Shown: positions 22,771-33,549 of the stretch, piece after piece
Layout: each line of letters starts with the position of its first letter
Position numbering within the stretch: the stretch's first letter is position 1
From: Rhabdophis nuchalis
Lineage: Eukaryota > Chordata > Lepidosauria > Squamata > Natricidae
DNA length: 64,000 nt
Direction of reading: 5' to 3'
NCBI GenBank assembly: GCA_039707465.1
Contig: CM077644.1
Coordinates: 146,638,962-146,702,961, forward strand
Position numbers and translations under genes: made by a program
The notes under the pieces: model-generated
Seen by the model: the letters and a program-made list of their open reading frames with translations, nothing else
What the model was told of the DNA's origin: nothing
Databases searched by the model: none

Positions 22771-23222
22771 TAGTCAAGGCTAGGGTTTTCCCAGTTGCAA
22801 TGTATAGCTGTGAAAGTTGGACCATTAAGAAAGGTTGGGTGCCAAAGAATTGAGGCCTTTGAACTATGGTGTGAGAGAAGAATCCTGCAAGTCCCTTGGA
22901 CTGCAAAGCGATCTAACCGATCAGTCCTAGAGGAGATCAACCATGACTGCTCTTTAGAAGGCCAGATCCTGAAGATGAAACCCAAATACTTTGGTCACCT
23001 AATGAGAAGGCAGGGCTCACTGGAGAAGAGCCTCATGCTAGGAAAGTGAGGGCAAAAGAAGAAGGGGGCGACAGAGAATGAGGTGGCTGGATAGAGTCAT
23101 CGAAGCAGTAGGCGTGAGCGTAAATGGACTCCAGAGGATGGTAGAGGACAGGAAGACCTAGAGGAATGTTATCCATGGGGTCACAATGGGTCGAACACGA
23201 CTTCACAACTAACAACAGCAAA
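22771..23222 (+). pseudogene. BovB (RTE) LINE, ORF2 C-terminus and 3' end
   Basis: The plus-strand frame 22795-23049 contains RIEAFELWCERRILQVPWTA and YFGHLMRRQGSLEKSLMLGK, characteristic of the C-terminal part of the BovB reverse transcriptase protein. After a frame change the sequence continues with RQRMRWLDRVIEAV-type coding and a 3' UTR that includes GGGGTCACAATGGGTCGAAC, ending at CTAACAACAGCA. The copy is 5' truncated, with a stop replacing an amino acid after LMLGK. BovB is abundant in squamates and is the LINE known to have moved horizontally between reptiles and ruminants. Confidence 0.85.
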
Positions 23223-23518
23223 TTCTTTGTGTGTATGTGCGAAGTATTACCAAATTTATGGGAAAATGCATCCCAAAATTATGGGAAAATGCAATTCTCT
23301 CTTAATGGGATGATGTACAGGTAAATGCCTATCAATATTTCTATGCATTTTTTAAAAACAATCTGGAGATAAAAGTGATATATTCTACTAATGTGGACAG
23401 GAGCATTGGTGGTTTACCTACTTCTTCTAGAGATTGCTGAATTCTGTCTCCCAATATACTTCATCCTTGGTGAAAAAGATTGGCTAGATGGCCATTCAAT
23501 GATGGCTGGAAAATAGAA

Positions 23519-23612
23519 CACAGAACAATAGGGTTGGAAAGGACCTTGAAGATCTTCTAGCCCAACCCACTACCCAGAGCAGGAGGTCCTATGCCATTCT
23601 GGACTTTCTTGG
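23519..23612 (-). mobile_element. CR1 3' end fragment, minus strand
   Basis: ATAGGGTTGGAAAGGACCTT followed by TCTTCTAGCCCAACCCACTA is the reversed CR1 3' UTR. It stops at GCCATTCTGGAC. Confidence 0.8.
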
Positions 23613-23627
23613 GGCTTGATGGGATCA

Positions 23628-23885
23628 TAGAAGAATAACAGAATAACAAAACAGGATAATAGAATGGGGAGGGATCCTGGAGATCCTCCAGTCAACCACA
23701 CACCCAAGCAATTAGCCCTATACCATTTCAGATAAATGGCTGTCCAATCTTTTCTTTAAAACCTTCAGTTTTGGACCACCCATGATCTTTGGAGGCAAGC
23801 TATTCCACTGGTTAATTGTTCTCACTATCAGGAAATTTCTCCAGATCCTAGTCTGGGACTTTAAAGGCAAATAAGACATGCCTTA
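23628..23885 (-). mobile_element. Second CR1 3' end, minus strand
   Basis: A second copy in the same orientation directly follows the first, with GAATGGGGAGGGATCCTGG, CAATTAGCCCTATACCATTT and GGTTAATTGTTCTCACTATC. Its A-rich edge (AGAATAACAGAATAAC) is an eroded ATAGA-type tail. Confidence 0.8.
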
Positions 23886-25750
23886 AACTGAATCATAAGC
23901 ATGTCAGTATTAGTGTGGCCGTTCTAACATAGATATAAAATAATTTCAGCTGTCTGTGACTGCCAATGTCTGCTGATAAAAGAAGAAAACTACCCAATAT
24001 AATCCTGACTCTCATATTCTGCTCAAGTTTCCATGTTAGCTTCAAGGGCAGTCACATTTGTATCATCTGGTTTTTGTCAAGGCGGCCAGCCTTCAACCAT
24101 TTTCTAAATGAATGAGAAATGCAAAACAAGTTGGGCCACCAATTGTTCTTGTTTCCATGGTGCAAATGGCAGGGAGTTCTTTTGGCCACGTGTCTTCCTG
24201 CCTTGTTGATTGATAGTGGTGGAAAATAACAGTTCTTATGGTTGCACAGAGAGATTGGTTGCTCAGCATCTGCAGATTGCCAATTGATTGTAGTCTTTCT
24301 GTGTTCTATACTCCCTGCCTTATGGTGCCTCTCACTGTGTGTAGATCAGTAGAAAAAGGAAGAGTTTTGCTACTGCATTTTTAGGGCAATCCAGCTTTGT
24401 TTAAATCACAGTGACATGATTAGCAAAAATAGACAATCTGGAGCCATCCTGGAAGAAAATGGGATTAAGGACATTTGAAGTTAAGGTGACTATGTTTCTA
24501 AGATCTAAAAAAAGGAAGAATAGAAAGAATGTGAGCTCTGCTAAAAATAATCGCTAGAAGCATTTTTATATAAAATGTATTATACTAGTTCTTTTTTATC
24601 TAATTATATTCTGTTGAGGTCCTACAGAACAGGACTTTGCTCATCCATGCCAATGTTTAAGAAGCACAGCACAAGTTAGGATAGTTTTAAACTGTTATAG
24701 TATCTTATAGAACCTAGTATTTCTTACATATTTATGTTTAATTTATATTTATATAATTTATATTTAATAAATATAAATATATGTTATCATTATACATTTA
24801 TTTATATAAATATAAATATGTTATAGTTATACATTTATTTATATAAATATATTTTATAGTTACAGTATCTATCTCAACTATTTATGGCTTTTTAGTCTAT
24901 AGGTTGTAATCTTATGGTTTTTCCTCTGGTTTTATGTTTACACTTATGCAATTCAAAAATGATTGTTTATTTTATTGCATTAGTAACACATTTTACTCCT
25001 ATTTATATTTTGGAATGATTGCTATGTTATTTGTTCTATACTGGTTTGTGACTGAAATAAAAGCAAAGTTTAAAAAATGACTGCTGTATTCTCCTTCTTT
25101 CTTTCTTTCTTTCTTTCACGCCAGCTGCTAATGTTATGGTTTTTTGCAATTCAACTGCATTTTTAGTACCAAGGATCACTAGAATATTTCATGTATTTGT
25201 AGTAGGTTCTTTGCAAACCAAAACCAGCCAAGAGTCTTGCTTCTTGAAATCCAGATTGCAAGTCCTCCTTTATTATTTGTATGGTGTTATTTGTGTTGCC
25301 TTAACTAGTAATGTCTTTTTAGCCATGACTGTTCCTACCCAGAACTTCCTTGTATTCCTCCATCCAGAAAAATCATCCCCATCAGTTATTTTTCCCTGTC
25401 TCTTCTGAATTTGAAGGTACAAAGTATTGTTTTGTGTTCAGTGTGTTTTCTCCTCAAGCATCTTGCCTATTCATTCATCATGAGCATGCTTCTATCACCT
25501 TTCTCCCCAATGTATTGCTGTCCCTTGCAACACATTCTGTACATTTCTCCAGCATTTGACTGTTCTTTGGGTGAAATTGATAAAGTGTTGAGTCTCCCCT
25601 GGAATTTTGTTCTCATAGCTTCATACCAACCACTGTGCATTCTCTCTAGGAGGGCTATCTTTTTCTTTCCTTACACTATGGAAAAGTGGCCTTGTTTCCT
25701 TTTGCCTTTCCCAGAATATACGTATTTAGATTCCATATTGTAAGGATGTA
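23886..25750. other. No recognised gene; AT-rich, with duplicated ATAAATATA segment
   Basis: Around 24725-24865 the motif ATACATTTATTTATATAAAT occurs in tandem-like copies, and a TTTC run lies at 25095-25118. Short frames at 25136-25743 carry no domain. Confidence 0.4.
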
Positions 25751-25751
25751 T

Positions 25752-25990
25752 ACAGAGCGGTTTGGTGGCCTAGTGCTGAAGATTCTCACCTCTCACTCGG
25801 AAGGTTGAGAGTTCAATCCTAGGTAGCGGTAGATATTTCCCTCCCAGGGGGCAAAGAAAAAATATCTGCTGTGTACTCTGCTTGGTGTCAGGAAGGGTAT
25901 CTGGCCAGTAAATGCTCAGCTCCATCCAGTTACCCCAACTTTATCCCAAATTAAGGGATTACAGGATCATAAAAATGGAGGGTTTTATTT
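25752..25990 (+). mobile_element. tRNA-derived SINE of a second kind
   Basis: Begins GAGCGGTTTGGTGGCCTAGTG, a good box-A region, with box B GAGTTCAATCC at about 25809-25819, 50 bp downstream. The body contains GTGTACTCTGCTTGGTGTCA and ends with AAAAATGGAGGGTTTTATTT. It differs from the Sauria-type copies, and no second copy is seen here. Confidence 0.55.
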
Positions 25991-26246
25991 TATTGTGAGG
26001 ATGTATATCCAACAAGGATCTATCTCCTTATTTTGACTGGAATTAATTATACTTTTCAGTTGCTCTGACTTTGTTCCCAATGTGACTAATTCAAGTATTT
26101 ATGGGAACATTTTTTATTTCATACACTCCATTTCTAACAGACCACTTTACTTGAGAATCCCTTCTCTTCATCTTTGATTTAAAAACACTTTACATTTTAC
26201 TTTATGACTTCTTTCAGTGGTATATTTTTCTGTCATCAATCTAGAA

Positions 26247-26380
26247 CAGGGGTGTCAAACTCGTGGCATCACAGCAGCATCACATGATGTATTGTGACTT
26301 TCCCCCCTTCACTGAACCAGGCATGGGCACAGCCAGAGTATGATGCATCCGGCCCATGGCCCGCGAGTTTGACAGCCCTG
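26247..26380. mobile_element. hAT MITE, GTGTCAAAC family
   Basis: Ends CAGGGGTGTCAAACTCG and CGAGTTTGACAGCCCTG, 16 of 17 inverted matches. Flanked by ATCTAGAA (26239-26246) and ATCTGGAA (26381-26388). Confidence 0.9.
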
Positions 26381-26534
26381 ATCTGGAATATAGCATTGGA
26401 ACCTAAGGAGAGGACACTATGATCTGCTCTATATCTTCTCCCTTTTCCATTGTACAATGCAGTCTTGCAGTTCCTTTGCCTTCAGCAAAAACTATTGCTT
26501 TATCTTGCACAGTGTTGGTAACTTGGAAACGTTA

Positions 26535-26580
26535 AGATGTGTGGACTACAACTCCCAGAATTCCCCAGCGGCATGCTTTT
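26535..26580. repeat. Fragment of the CTCCCAGAATTCC foldback family
   Basis: GTGGACTACAACTCCCAGAA followed by TTCCCCAGC matches one arm of the foldback MITEs at 46945 and 47934. Only one arm is present. Confidence 0.5.
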
Positions 26581-26663
26581 ACCAAGTTTGAAAAATGGCA
26601 GATGAATAAACGGCAGTTTTGTATTCCATGCCCAATTCAGCAAATTTATCTTTAAAAAAAAAT

Positions 26664-27160
26664 AATTACAGGAGGCCCAGATGTAACGACCTCCGTCAGG
26701 TTTTTCAAGTTAGAGCCATTGCTAACTAAGGTTGTAAGTGAGTTGCACCAATTTTATGACCTTTTTTGCCATGGTTGTTAAGTGATATACCACTGGAGGA
26801 AGTCATGAAGTGAATTGTAAAAGTTTTTTTGAATCCTCCATTTCTTTGTGTTATGTAGCAGGCTTGTTTTAAACACTAACCCTGCACTCAGAACAAGCTC
26901 ATTGGAGAGTTGATTGGCAAGGTGAGAGGGTTGTACAAATAAAATTGAGAGCTCCCCTGCTTCACCAGACAAGTAGTCCTTCATCTACAGCCATTTGTTT
27001 TGTGAATATTCAAAGTTACAATGGCACTGAAAAAGTGTGTTAAGACTGATCCTTGCACTTATGGCCATCACACCATTTCCATGGTCACATGATCATAATT
27101 TGGGCACTTTTCACAACATTAGCAGCACCTTGGGGAGAGGGGCGTGTCATGTGATCCTCA
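26664..27160. repeat. Interspersed repeat, probably a DNA transposon, interrupted
   Basis: GTAACGACCTCCGTCAGG, GCTAACTAAGGTTGTAAGTG and, after an interruption at about 26776-26990, AAAGTTACAATGGCACTGAA and CCATGGTCACATGATCATAA form an ordered series that I associate with a common squamate repeat. A short related piece is at 57300-57385. Boundaries uncertain. Confidence 0.35.
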
Positions 27161-28672
27161 CCATTTGCAACCTTCCTAGCTGGCTTCTAACATGAAAAGT
27201 CAATTGGGGAAGCCAGATTTACTTACTGAATATCATTTTCACAATCCATTCCTCCATGGTGGAAACTTCATTGTTCTTTTAAGGGCTTTATAATTGATAA
27301 GAAGCACCTTGATTTGCACCTGGAAGTGTACTGGTAACTAGTGTGCTTAGTAGAAATGAGGAGAAATGAATAGTTATGAGCTGAGAGGTCAGGATGAAAT
27401 AAACTATTGCATCTTTTCTGTTAAATAATGTTGCAAGAAACAAGAAAGTTTGGGCAGCCACTCTGTTGCTGAAGCCGTATTTTCTGCAATCAAGTTTGGA
27501 GCAGTGTACCTTGAATTTATATCTATTGTGTGCTTATGTATTATTGCGGATGAAGTTGAAGTAGTTGTTGACAGGTAGGATGTTGTAGCAGATAATTTTG
27601 TGTAGTATGCTTAGGTTGTTGGTTGTTAGTCACAAGCCCTTTTAATAGAGTTATGCAAATCATTCTTCCATTTGATGGACTACAATAATAACTACAGAAA
27701 GTCCTTAGTTGTTCAACAAGAGATAGCACTTGGTCTGAGTGATAAGGTTAGTGAGTGGGTTGGTTCATCTGAACATTGAAATGTGGGTGGGAAGAATGAG
27801 ATGATGCATGCACTGTACAATGAATAGTTTAGATTAAACAAAAAGTGTATATTTTGGTTTGTGTGTGTGTATGTGTGTGCTTAACATTGCCACTACTTAA
27901 ACATCTTGAGTTCCCAGGCCAGTTAATTCTTGGCAGCCAGGACTTCATTCCTGCATTTAATGCTTTCATTTATGCTTTTCATTTAAGTTCACTTCAATTT
28001 GCTAATGCTTATTACATTTGGTGCTGCTGAATATTCCAAGCACCCAATTGTCCTTTGACTAAGCTAGTGACACTGTTTGATATGGAGGTTATATGTGGGT
28101 TTGTATTTTGATCTGGAGCCCTCAGTTTTTCACCCACACAAGCCCCATGTATGATTGCACTGTTAGGAGCACAGGAAAATTAGCTATTATTGCTGATATT
28201 GGAATGGAAAACCATTCGTGATAGGAGCTGGAAGCCCTTATGCCACACAAAGGCATTTGGCTTGTCTGTGGGAGGCTTTAATGGAGGAGGGAAAATAAAA
28301 ATGATCGCTGCTGATTTTTAATGAAACTCATAACCAGCCTGGTTAACAAGGAAAAACCTGAAGATTCCAGCAGGCTGAATTTTATGCACCCTTGAATGAA
28401 AATGCAAAACAAGGAGTTTAAGTTTTAAATTTCATATTTATTTGGGTCATTGACTAATAGAAAAAAAATGAAGGAAAGGATCTTGTGTTTAAGCTGGAGA
28501 ATAATTTCTTAAACAGGAGGCCTAAGGAAGTTGATGTATCAGGCACAAGTATGCAAAAGGAGGTACCTGATCTACTGGTATTTCTCCATAAACTGAACCA
28601 CCACTAACTCCTTGTTCTTTTCATAGAACAAGGTTCCATTCACTTTCTTTCTCAGTCACATGACAACTTGAT
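27161..28672. other. No recognised gene; short GT run at 27859-27883
   Basis: Frames here are short and lack domains. The part around 27900-28400 is less repeat-like than its surroundings, but I see no coding or RNA signature. Confidence 0.4.
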
Positions 28673-29325
28673 CAGAGGTGGTATTCAGCAGGTTCTGAGT
28701 CTGACCCATTCTGGAGAACCGGTAGTGGAAATTTTGAGTAGTTTGGAGAATCAGTAAATACCACCTCTGACTGGCCCCACCCCCATCTATTCTCTGCCCC
28801 CTGAGTCCCAGCTGATGGAGATTTTGCAGTATCCTTCCCCTGGAGTGGAGAAGGAATGGAGATTTTACGGTATCTTTCCCTGGAGTGGGGAGAGAATGGA
28901 GATTTTACAGTATCCTTCCCCTGGAGTGGGGAGGGAATGGAGATTTTACAGTATCTTTCCCTGGAGTGGAGAAGGAATGGAGATTTTACGGTATCTTTCC
29001 CTGGAGTGGGGAGGGAATGGAGATTTTACAGTATCCTTCCCCTGGAGTGGAGAAGGAATGGAGATTTTACGGTATCTTTCCCTGGAGTGGGGAGGGAATG
29101 GAGATTTTACAGTATCTTTCCCTAGAGTGGGGAGAGAATGGAGATTTTACAGTATCCTTCCCCTGGAGTAGGGAGGGAATGGAAATTTTGCAGTATCCTT
29201 TCCCTGGAGTTGAGAGGGAATGGATATTTTATAGTATCCTTCCCCTGCCACACCCACCAAGCCATGCCATGCCCACCAAGCCACACCCACAGAACCAGTA
29301 ATAAAAAATTTGAATCCCACCTCTG
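28673..29325. mobile_element. hAT element, GGTGGGTT-related subfamily, with expanded interior
   Basis: Starts CAGAGGTGGTATTCAGCAGG, ends TTTGAATCCCACCTCTG, and both sides carry AACTTGAT (28665-28672, 29326-29333), a perfect 8-bp duplication. The outer parts match, in inverse orientation, the element at 55358-55624. The interior (28815-29250) is a minisatellite. Plus-strand frames of up to 138 residues in the array are repeat artefacts. Confidence 0.9.
28815..29250. repeat. Minisatellite, ten 40/41-bp units plus a partial
   Basis: Units begin ATGGAGATTTT at 28815, 28856, 28896, 28937, 28977, 29017, 29058, 29098, 29138, 29179 and 29220. Two unit types exist: 41-bp units with ATCCTTCCCCTGG and 40-bp units with ATCTTTCCCTGG. 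Confidence 0.95.
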
Positions 29326-29333
29326 AACTTGAT

Positions 29334-29633
29334 ACTTCTAGACTGATTCTTTCCTCTTTTATAAACACCCAAAACACCCACTTTGTCCCATGCTTACTTC
29401 TACCCTACAACCTTTAGAACTTGGATTTGTTATCCTCCTAACTGCTGGCCTGCTTCTGTACCCACCCATGTCAACACTAAGTGAATTTAGGCTACCAAAT
29501 CTAGTTATCTTAGTAAAGGTGAGGATCTCTTGTCTCCAATATCAAAAGAGTTTATTAGTCCTTCTAGCCAGGTAGAAGTCATTCCCAATAATTATCATTG
29601 ATAGTGTTGTAAATTGAAGAACCAGAAATGGAC
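29334..29633. other. No recognised feature
   Basis: 300 bp of spacer between the hAT element and a SINE; nothing identifiable. Confidence 0.4.
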
Positions 29634-29827
29634 TATGAGTGGTGGCACAGTGGTTAGAATGCAGTACTGCAGGCTACTTCTGCTGCCTACCTGCTGCCTG
29701 CAATTTGGCAGTTTAAATCTCACCAGGACCCAGATTGTTGGGGGCAATATGCTTACTCTGTAAACCGCTTAGAGAGGGCTGTAAAAGTACTGTGAAGTGG
29801 TATATAAGTCTAAGTGCTATTGCTATG
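29634..29827 (+). mobile_element. Sauria-type SINE, plus strand
   Basis: Box A region GTGGCACAGTGGTTAGAATG, box-B-like GTTTAAATCTC, body GATTGTTGGGGGCAATATGC and 3' end TATAAGTCTAAGTGCTATTG. Part of the usual body (the GGCTCAAGG to GGGTAAAATGAGG block) is missing, so the copy is internally shortened to 194 bp. Confidence 0.85.
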
Positions 29828-29960
29828 CATAGAAAGTAGGGATTTCTGGCATTTGAACTCTAAATTTCAACTCAGAGATGCTGTCGAAATTGAACTGCTT
29901 TGCTTCTTTCAAACCTTAATGCTTTTTAACTTACCAATGAACTGGGGGGAGGGAAGGGGG

Positions 29961-30204
29961 TGTTAAGTCCTCGGACTTACGTCTGCTGCCGGGCAGAACG
30001 GGGACCAAGCGTGCTGATTGGTCCCAGCGCGCCCGGAGCCAGGCGCGGCAAAATGCAGCCTGGGGATTGGCTCTGCGCCTGACAGCTGTCATATAAATAG
30101 CTGTCAGGCCGTTCGTTTCTGTTCTGTTGTTCTGAATTGAGCTGGTTAATAAACGTGTTCGTTTTAGCCGTGCCTGTTTCCTCATCTGTTTCGCGAACGA
30201 AATA
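29961..30204 (+). repeat. 5' LTR
   Basis: Begins TGTTAAGTCC and ends CGAACGAAATA. A TATA box (ATATAAATAG, 30091-30100) and an AATAAA signal (30148-30153) give a normal U3-R-U5 order. CCTGACAGCT and AGCTGTCAGG, exact inverted 10-mers, bracket the TATA box (30078-30108). The end is TA rather than the usual CA. Confidence 0.95.
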
Positions 30205-30205
30205 C

Positions 30206-30220
30206 TGGCGACGAGGATGG
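30206..30220 (+). promoter_or_regulatory. Probable primer binding site
   Basis: TGGCGACGAGGATGG begins one base after the 5' LTR, with TGG complementary to a tRNA CCA end. The gag start codon (30217) lies inside it. I cannot name the tRNA from the sequence alone. Confidence 0.6.
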
Positions 30221-33200
30221 CCGGTTTTTTAACCACTCGCATTTTCGCTGAGTTCTCTCCAGACCGTGAATGCTGGGACGCTTTTATCGAGCGTTTTGAG
30301 TGTTTTCTCCAGGCTCAAGACCTCGCTTCCCTTTCCTCTGACAGGAAAAGGGGCATTTTTCTCAGCTCCTGTGGACCAGAAATGTTCGCTACTGCCAGGG
30401 CTCTGGTCTCTTCTACTCCTGTTCATTCAGTTGCCTGGGACATTCTCTTATCTAAATTAAAGGGCCATTACGCCCCTGCGCCCTCTCGCTATGTTAAGCG
30501 GCAGGCTTTCCGGCAATGTCTGCAGCGTGAAGGTCAGTCTGTCAACAACTATGTCGCTGCCCTCAGAGCCTCCGCAGTCCAGTGTAATTTTACTGACCTA
30601 GAGGAAGCCCTGTTAGAACAATTTATTTACGGGGTGCGTGATGGGCGTTTACAGCGGCGTTTACTCGTCCGCTCCGAATTGACTCTCGCTATTGCCATCG
30701 AGGAGGCTCGGGCATCGGAGATGGCTGAGAGAACTACCTCAGTTCTCCAGAAGTTTCAGCAAACCTACGCCTCTAGCCCTTTACCTCCCTCCGCAATTTG
30801 CCAAACTGGGGAGGAGGATTTTTCCTCAGATATTTCCTCTGAGGTCAGCCGCCTCAAGATCACCGGCAGGGCAGGCTCAGTACCTAACACCAATGGACGA
30901 CTCTGCCTCAGCTGTGGCGGGAAACATTTGCGCTCTCAGTGTAAATTCAAAGACGCCACCTGCCGGCGTTGCGGAAAAAAGGGACACTTGGCAGCTGTTT
31001 GCAGGGCTCCTACGCCTTGCCCCTCAACCAATATGGCTCGCCCACAGCCGCGCCGCCGGGACGGAGTTTTTGCGGCTTCCGAGGAGGTCGATCAGCTTTG
31101 GGAAGACCCCATTCCTTCCGATGACTGGTCTATCAGTTCAGCCTCCGTCTCTTCCCCAGGTAGAGCGAAGATTCATCTCCGCATTTCCATTGAAGGCCGT
31201 CAGTGTGAGATGGAATTGGATACAGGCTCCGCGAAGACGATCGTCTCCTGGGCCACCCTGTCAAAGATCCTCCCATCTTTCCAGAAGTCTCAGCTGCAAC
31301 CTTGCCCTTGTCGCTTACGTGACTATCAGGGGAACCCTATTCCGATTTTGGGATGGGCTAAAGTTAATGTCAGCTATGGCCAGTTTACAGGGAAATTGCC
31401 TTTAATTGTTGTTACCAATCCGTTGCCTTCCTTACTTGGGTTAGATTGGTTCAGGGCTCTGGGGTTTAAAATTGAGGGGGTCCACCATACCATGCATTCT
31501 AATTCTTTCTCTGATCTGTTCATGGAGTTCGCCGATGTGTTCGACGAATCCCTGGGCTCCTATACAGGTACCCCTATTTCATTGAATATTGACCCACAGA
31601 TAGCCCCAATCCGCCTCAAAGCACGGCGTGTTCCCCTAGCATTACGGCATAGGGTGGACGCTGAATTGGATAAATTGATCTCACAGGGCGTTTTAGAACC
31701 TATAGATCACGCCCCTTGGGAGACCCCGATTGTCACCCCGGTCAAGCCTGATGGTTCTGTCAGGATCTGTGGTGATTTTAAGTCCACATTGAATAAAGCC
31801 TTACAGGCTCATCCCTACCCTGTCCCTGTTGTGCAGCATGTGTTGCACTCCATGGGCCAGGGCTCGGTATTTGCCAAATTAGACCTGGCACAGGCTTACC
31901 AGCAGTTGCCTGTAGACGAAGCCACCGCGCTCGCACAAACTATAGTCACGCATCGCGGGGCATTCAAATGCCGCCGCCTGCAGTTTGGAGTTAGTGTGGC
32001 ACCTGGGTTATTCCAGAGTCTCATGGAGCGCATGCTCCATGGGATTGCTGGTGTAGTACCATATTTTGATGACATATTAGTTGCCGCCCCGAACCTTCAT
32101 GAGCTTGGGGCCAAACTGCGACAAGTTTTCCTGCGCTTCAGGACTGCTGGACTCAGACTGAAGCGTTCCAAGTGTCGTCTTGGGGTTCCTTCGGTCGAAT
32201 TCCTTGGCTATCTGATTGATGGCCAGGGCATTCGCCCCACCCCTTCCAAAATCGACTCTATTGTCTCTGCCCCAACTCCCAAAAATAAGGAGGACTTGCA
32301 AGCCTTCCTAGGGCTCTTAAATTTCTATGCTGTGTTCTTGCCCCATAAAGCCACGGTAGCTGAACCGTTGCACCGTTTGTTGGACAGTGCCACTTCCTGG
32401 ACTTGGACTGCTCGGGAGGAGCATGCCTTCCAGTCTGTCAAACGGTTACTGACTTCCTCTGCTGTTCTTGTCCAATACAGCGAGAAGTTACCCTTAGTTT
32501 TGGCTTGTGATGCCCCCCCTTTTGGGGTGGGCGCTGTCCTTAGTCACACTCTTCCCAATGGCCTGGAAGCTCCTCTCGCGTTTTACTCTCGCACCTTGTC
32601 AAAGGCTGAGCGAAATTATAGCCAGCTTGATAAGGAGGCGTTGGCTGCCGTTGCGGGAGTAAAACGCTTCCATTATTTCCTTTATGGCCGTTCTTTCACC
32701 CTGATCACAGATCATAAACCATTGTTGGGTATTTTGGCCGGAGATCGTCCCACTCCTCCAATTTTATCACCACGAATGCTACGTTGGTCTGAGTTTTTGT
32801 CTTCCTACTCTTACTCTTTAACTTACCGTCCGGGTAAACAGATTGGCCATGCTGATGCCCTCAGCAGGTGCCCATTGCCACTCTTAGTGACTGACCCTGC
32901 TCCTGTCTCTACCATCTTCCAATTGGATGACGTGACCCTCCCAGTCACTGCCATCGACATCGCCCAATATTCCAAGCGGGACACTGTCCTCTCTCAGGTT
33001 TTGGATTGGGTGCGGAGAGGCTGGCCCCAACGGACAGTTGCCCCAGGGTTTACCCCCTTCCTCCGCCGTCGTGAGGAATTGTCTGAATTGCAGGGTTGTC
33101 TGTTATGGGGGACTAGGGTTGTCATTCCAACGGAATTGCAATCCACGGTATTGTCTCGCCTCCATGATGGCCATCCGGGCATAGTCCGCATGAAAGCTTT

Positions 33201-33549
33201 AGGACGCGCCTATGCCTGGTGGCCCAACATGGATGCTGACATTACGTCTTGGGTGCAGAGATGCTCTAATTGCCAACACTCCAGGCCCGCGCCTCCCTCC
33301 ATTCCTCCCAGGGAATGGGACATTCCGAAAAGCCCCTGGTCTCGAATTCATTTGGACTTTGCAGGCCCCTTGGAGGGGAACAATTTCCTCCTCGTTGTGG
33401 TGGATGCTTTGTCCAAGTGGATTGAAGTTTCTGGCCTCTCTGGGGGTCAGACAGGTATTTGTGGCCCCTTATCACCCCCAGGGAAATGGCTTAGCCGAAC
33501 GAGCTGTGCGCTCTGTGAAAGAGGCCCTGAGCCGTTTGGACAAGGGTAG
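30217..33549 (+). pseudogene. gag-pol: gag-pol of the gypsy element, open to mid-integrase
   Basis: One frame of 1,110 residues encodes most of the retrotransposon polyprotein. Residues 1-200 fit a gag capsid. Two CCHC zinc knuckles follow near 229-262 (CLSCGGKHLRSQC and CRRCGKKGHLAAVC). The aspartic protease has DTGS at about 335. Reverse transcriptase includes KLDLAQAYQQLPV and the catalytic YFDDIL at about 616. RNase H begins near 765 (CDAPPFGVGAVL) with ITDHKPL further on. The integrase zinc domain HX3H...CX2C is near 982-1020, and the first catalytic Asp is in HLDFAGP at about 1046. After WIEVSGL (about 1070) the frame leaves the integrase: the segment with the second catalytic Asp is missing and the remaining 35 residues are out of frame. 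Gag and pol share one frame without a slippage site. The start at 30217 is the first ATG after the 5' LTR and overlaps the primer site. Confidence 0.93.

Noticed and set aside
25752..25990. Functional tRNA gene
   Set aside because: Box A and box B are present, but the sequence does not fold as a cloverleaf by eye and continues into a non-tRNA body, as in a SINE.
28815..29250. CRISPR array
   Set aside because: Units are contiguous without spacers and lie inside a transposon of a vertebrate genome.
28815..29301. Frames of 118-138 residues with repeated MEILQYPSPGV-like units
   Set aside because: They are translations of a 40/41-bp minisatellite in all three frames. Unit lengths not divisible by three break the protein repeat, so no coding selection is implied.
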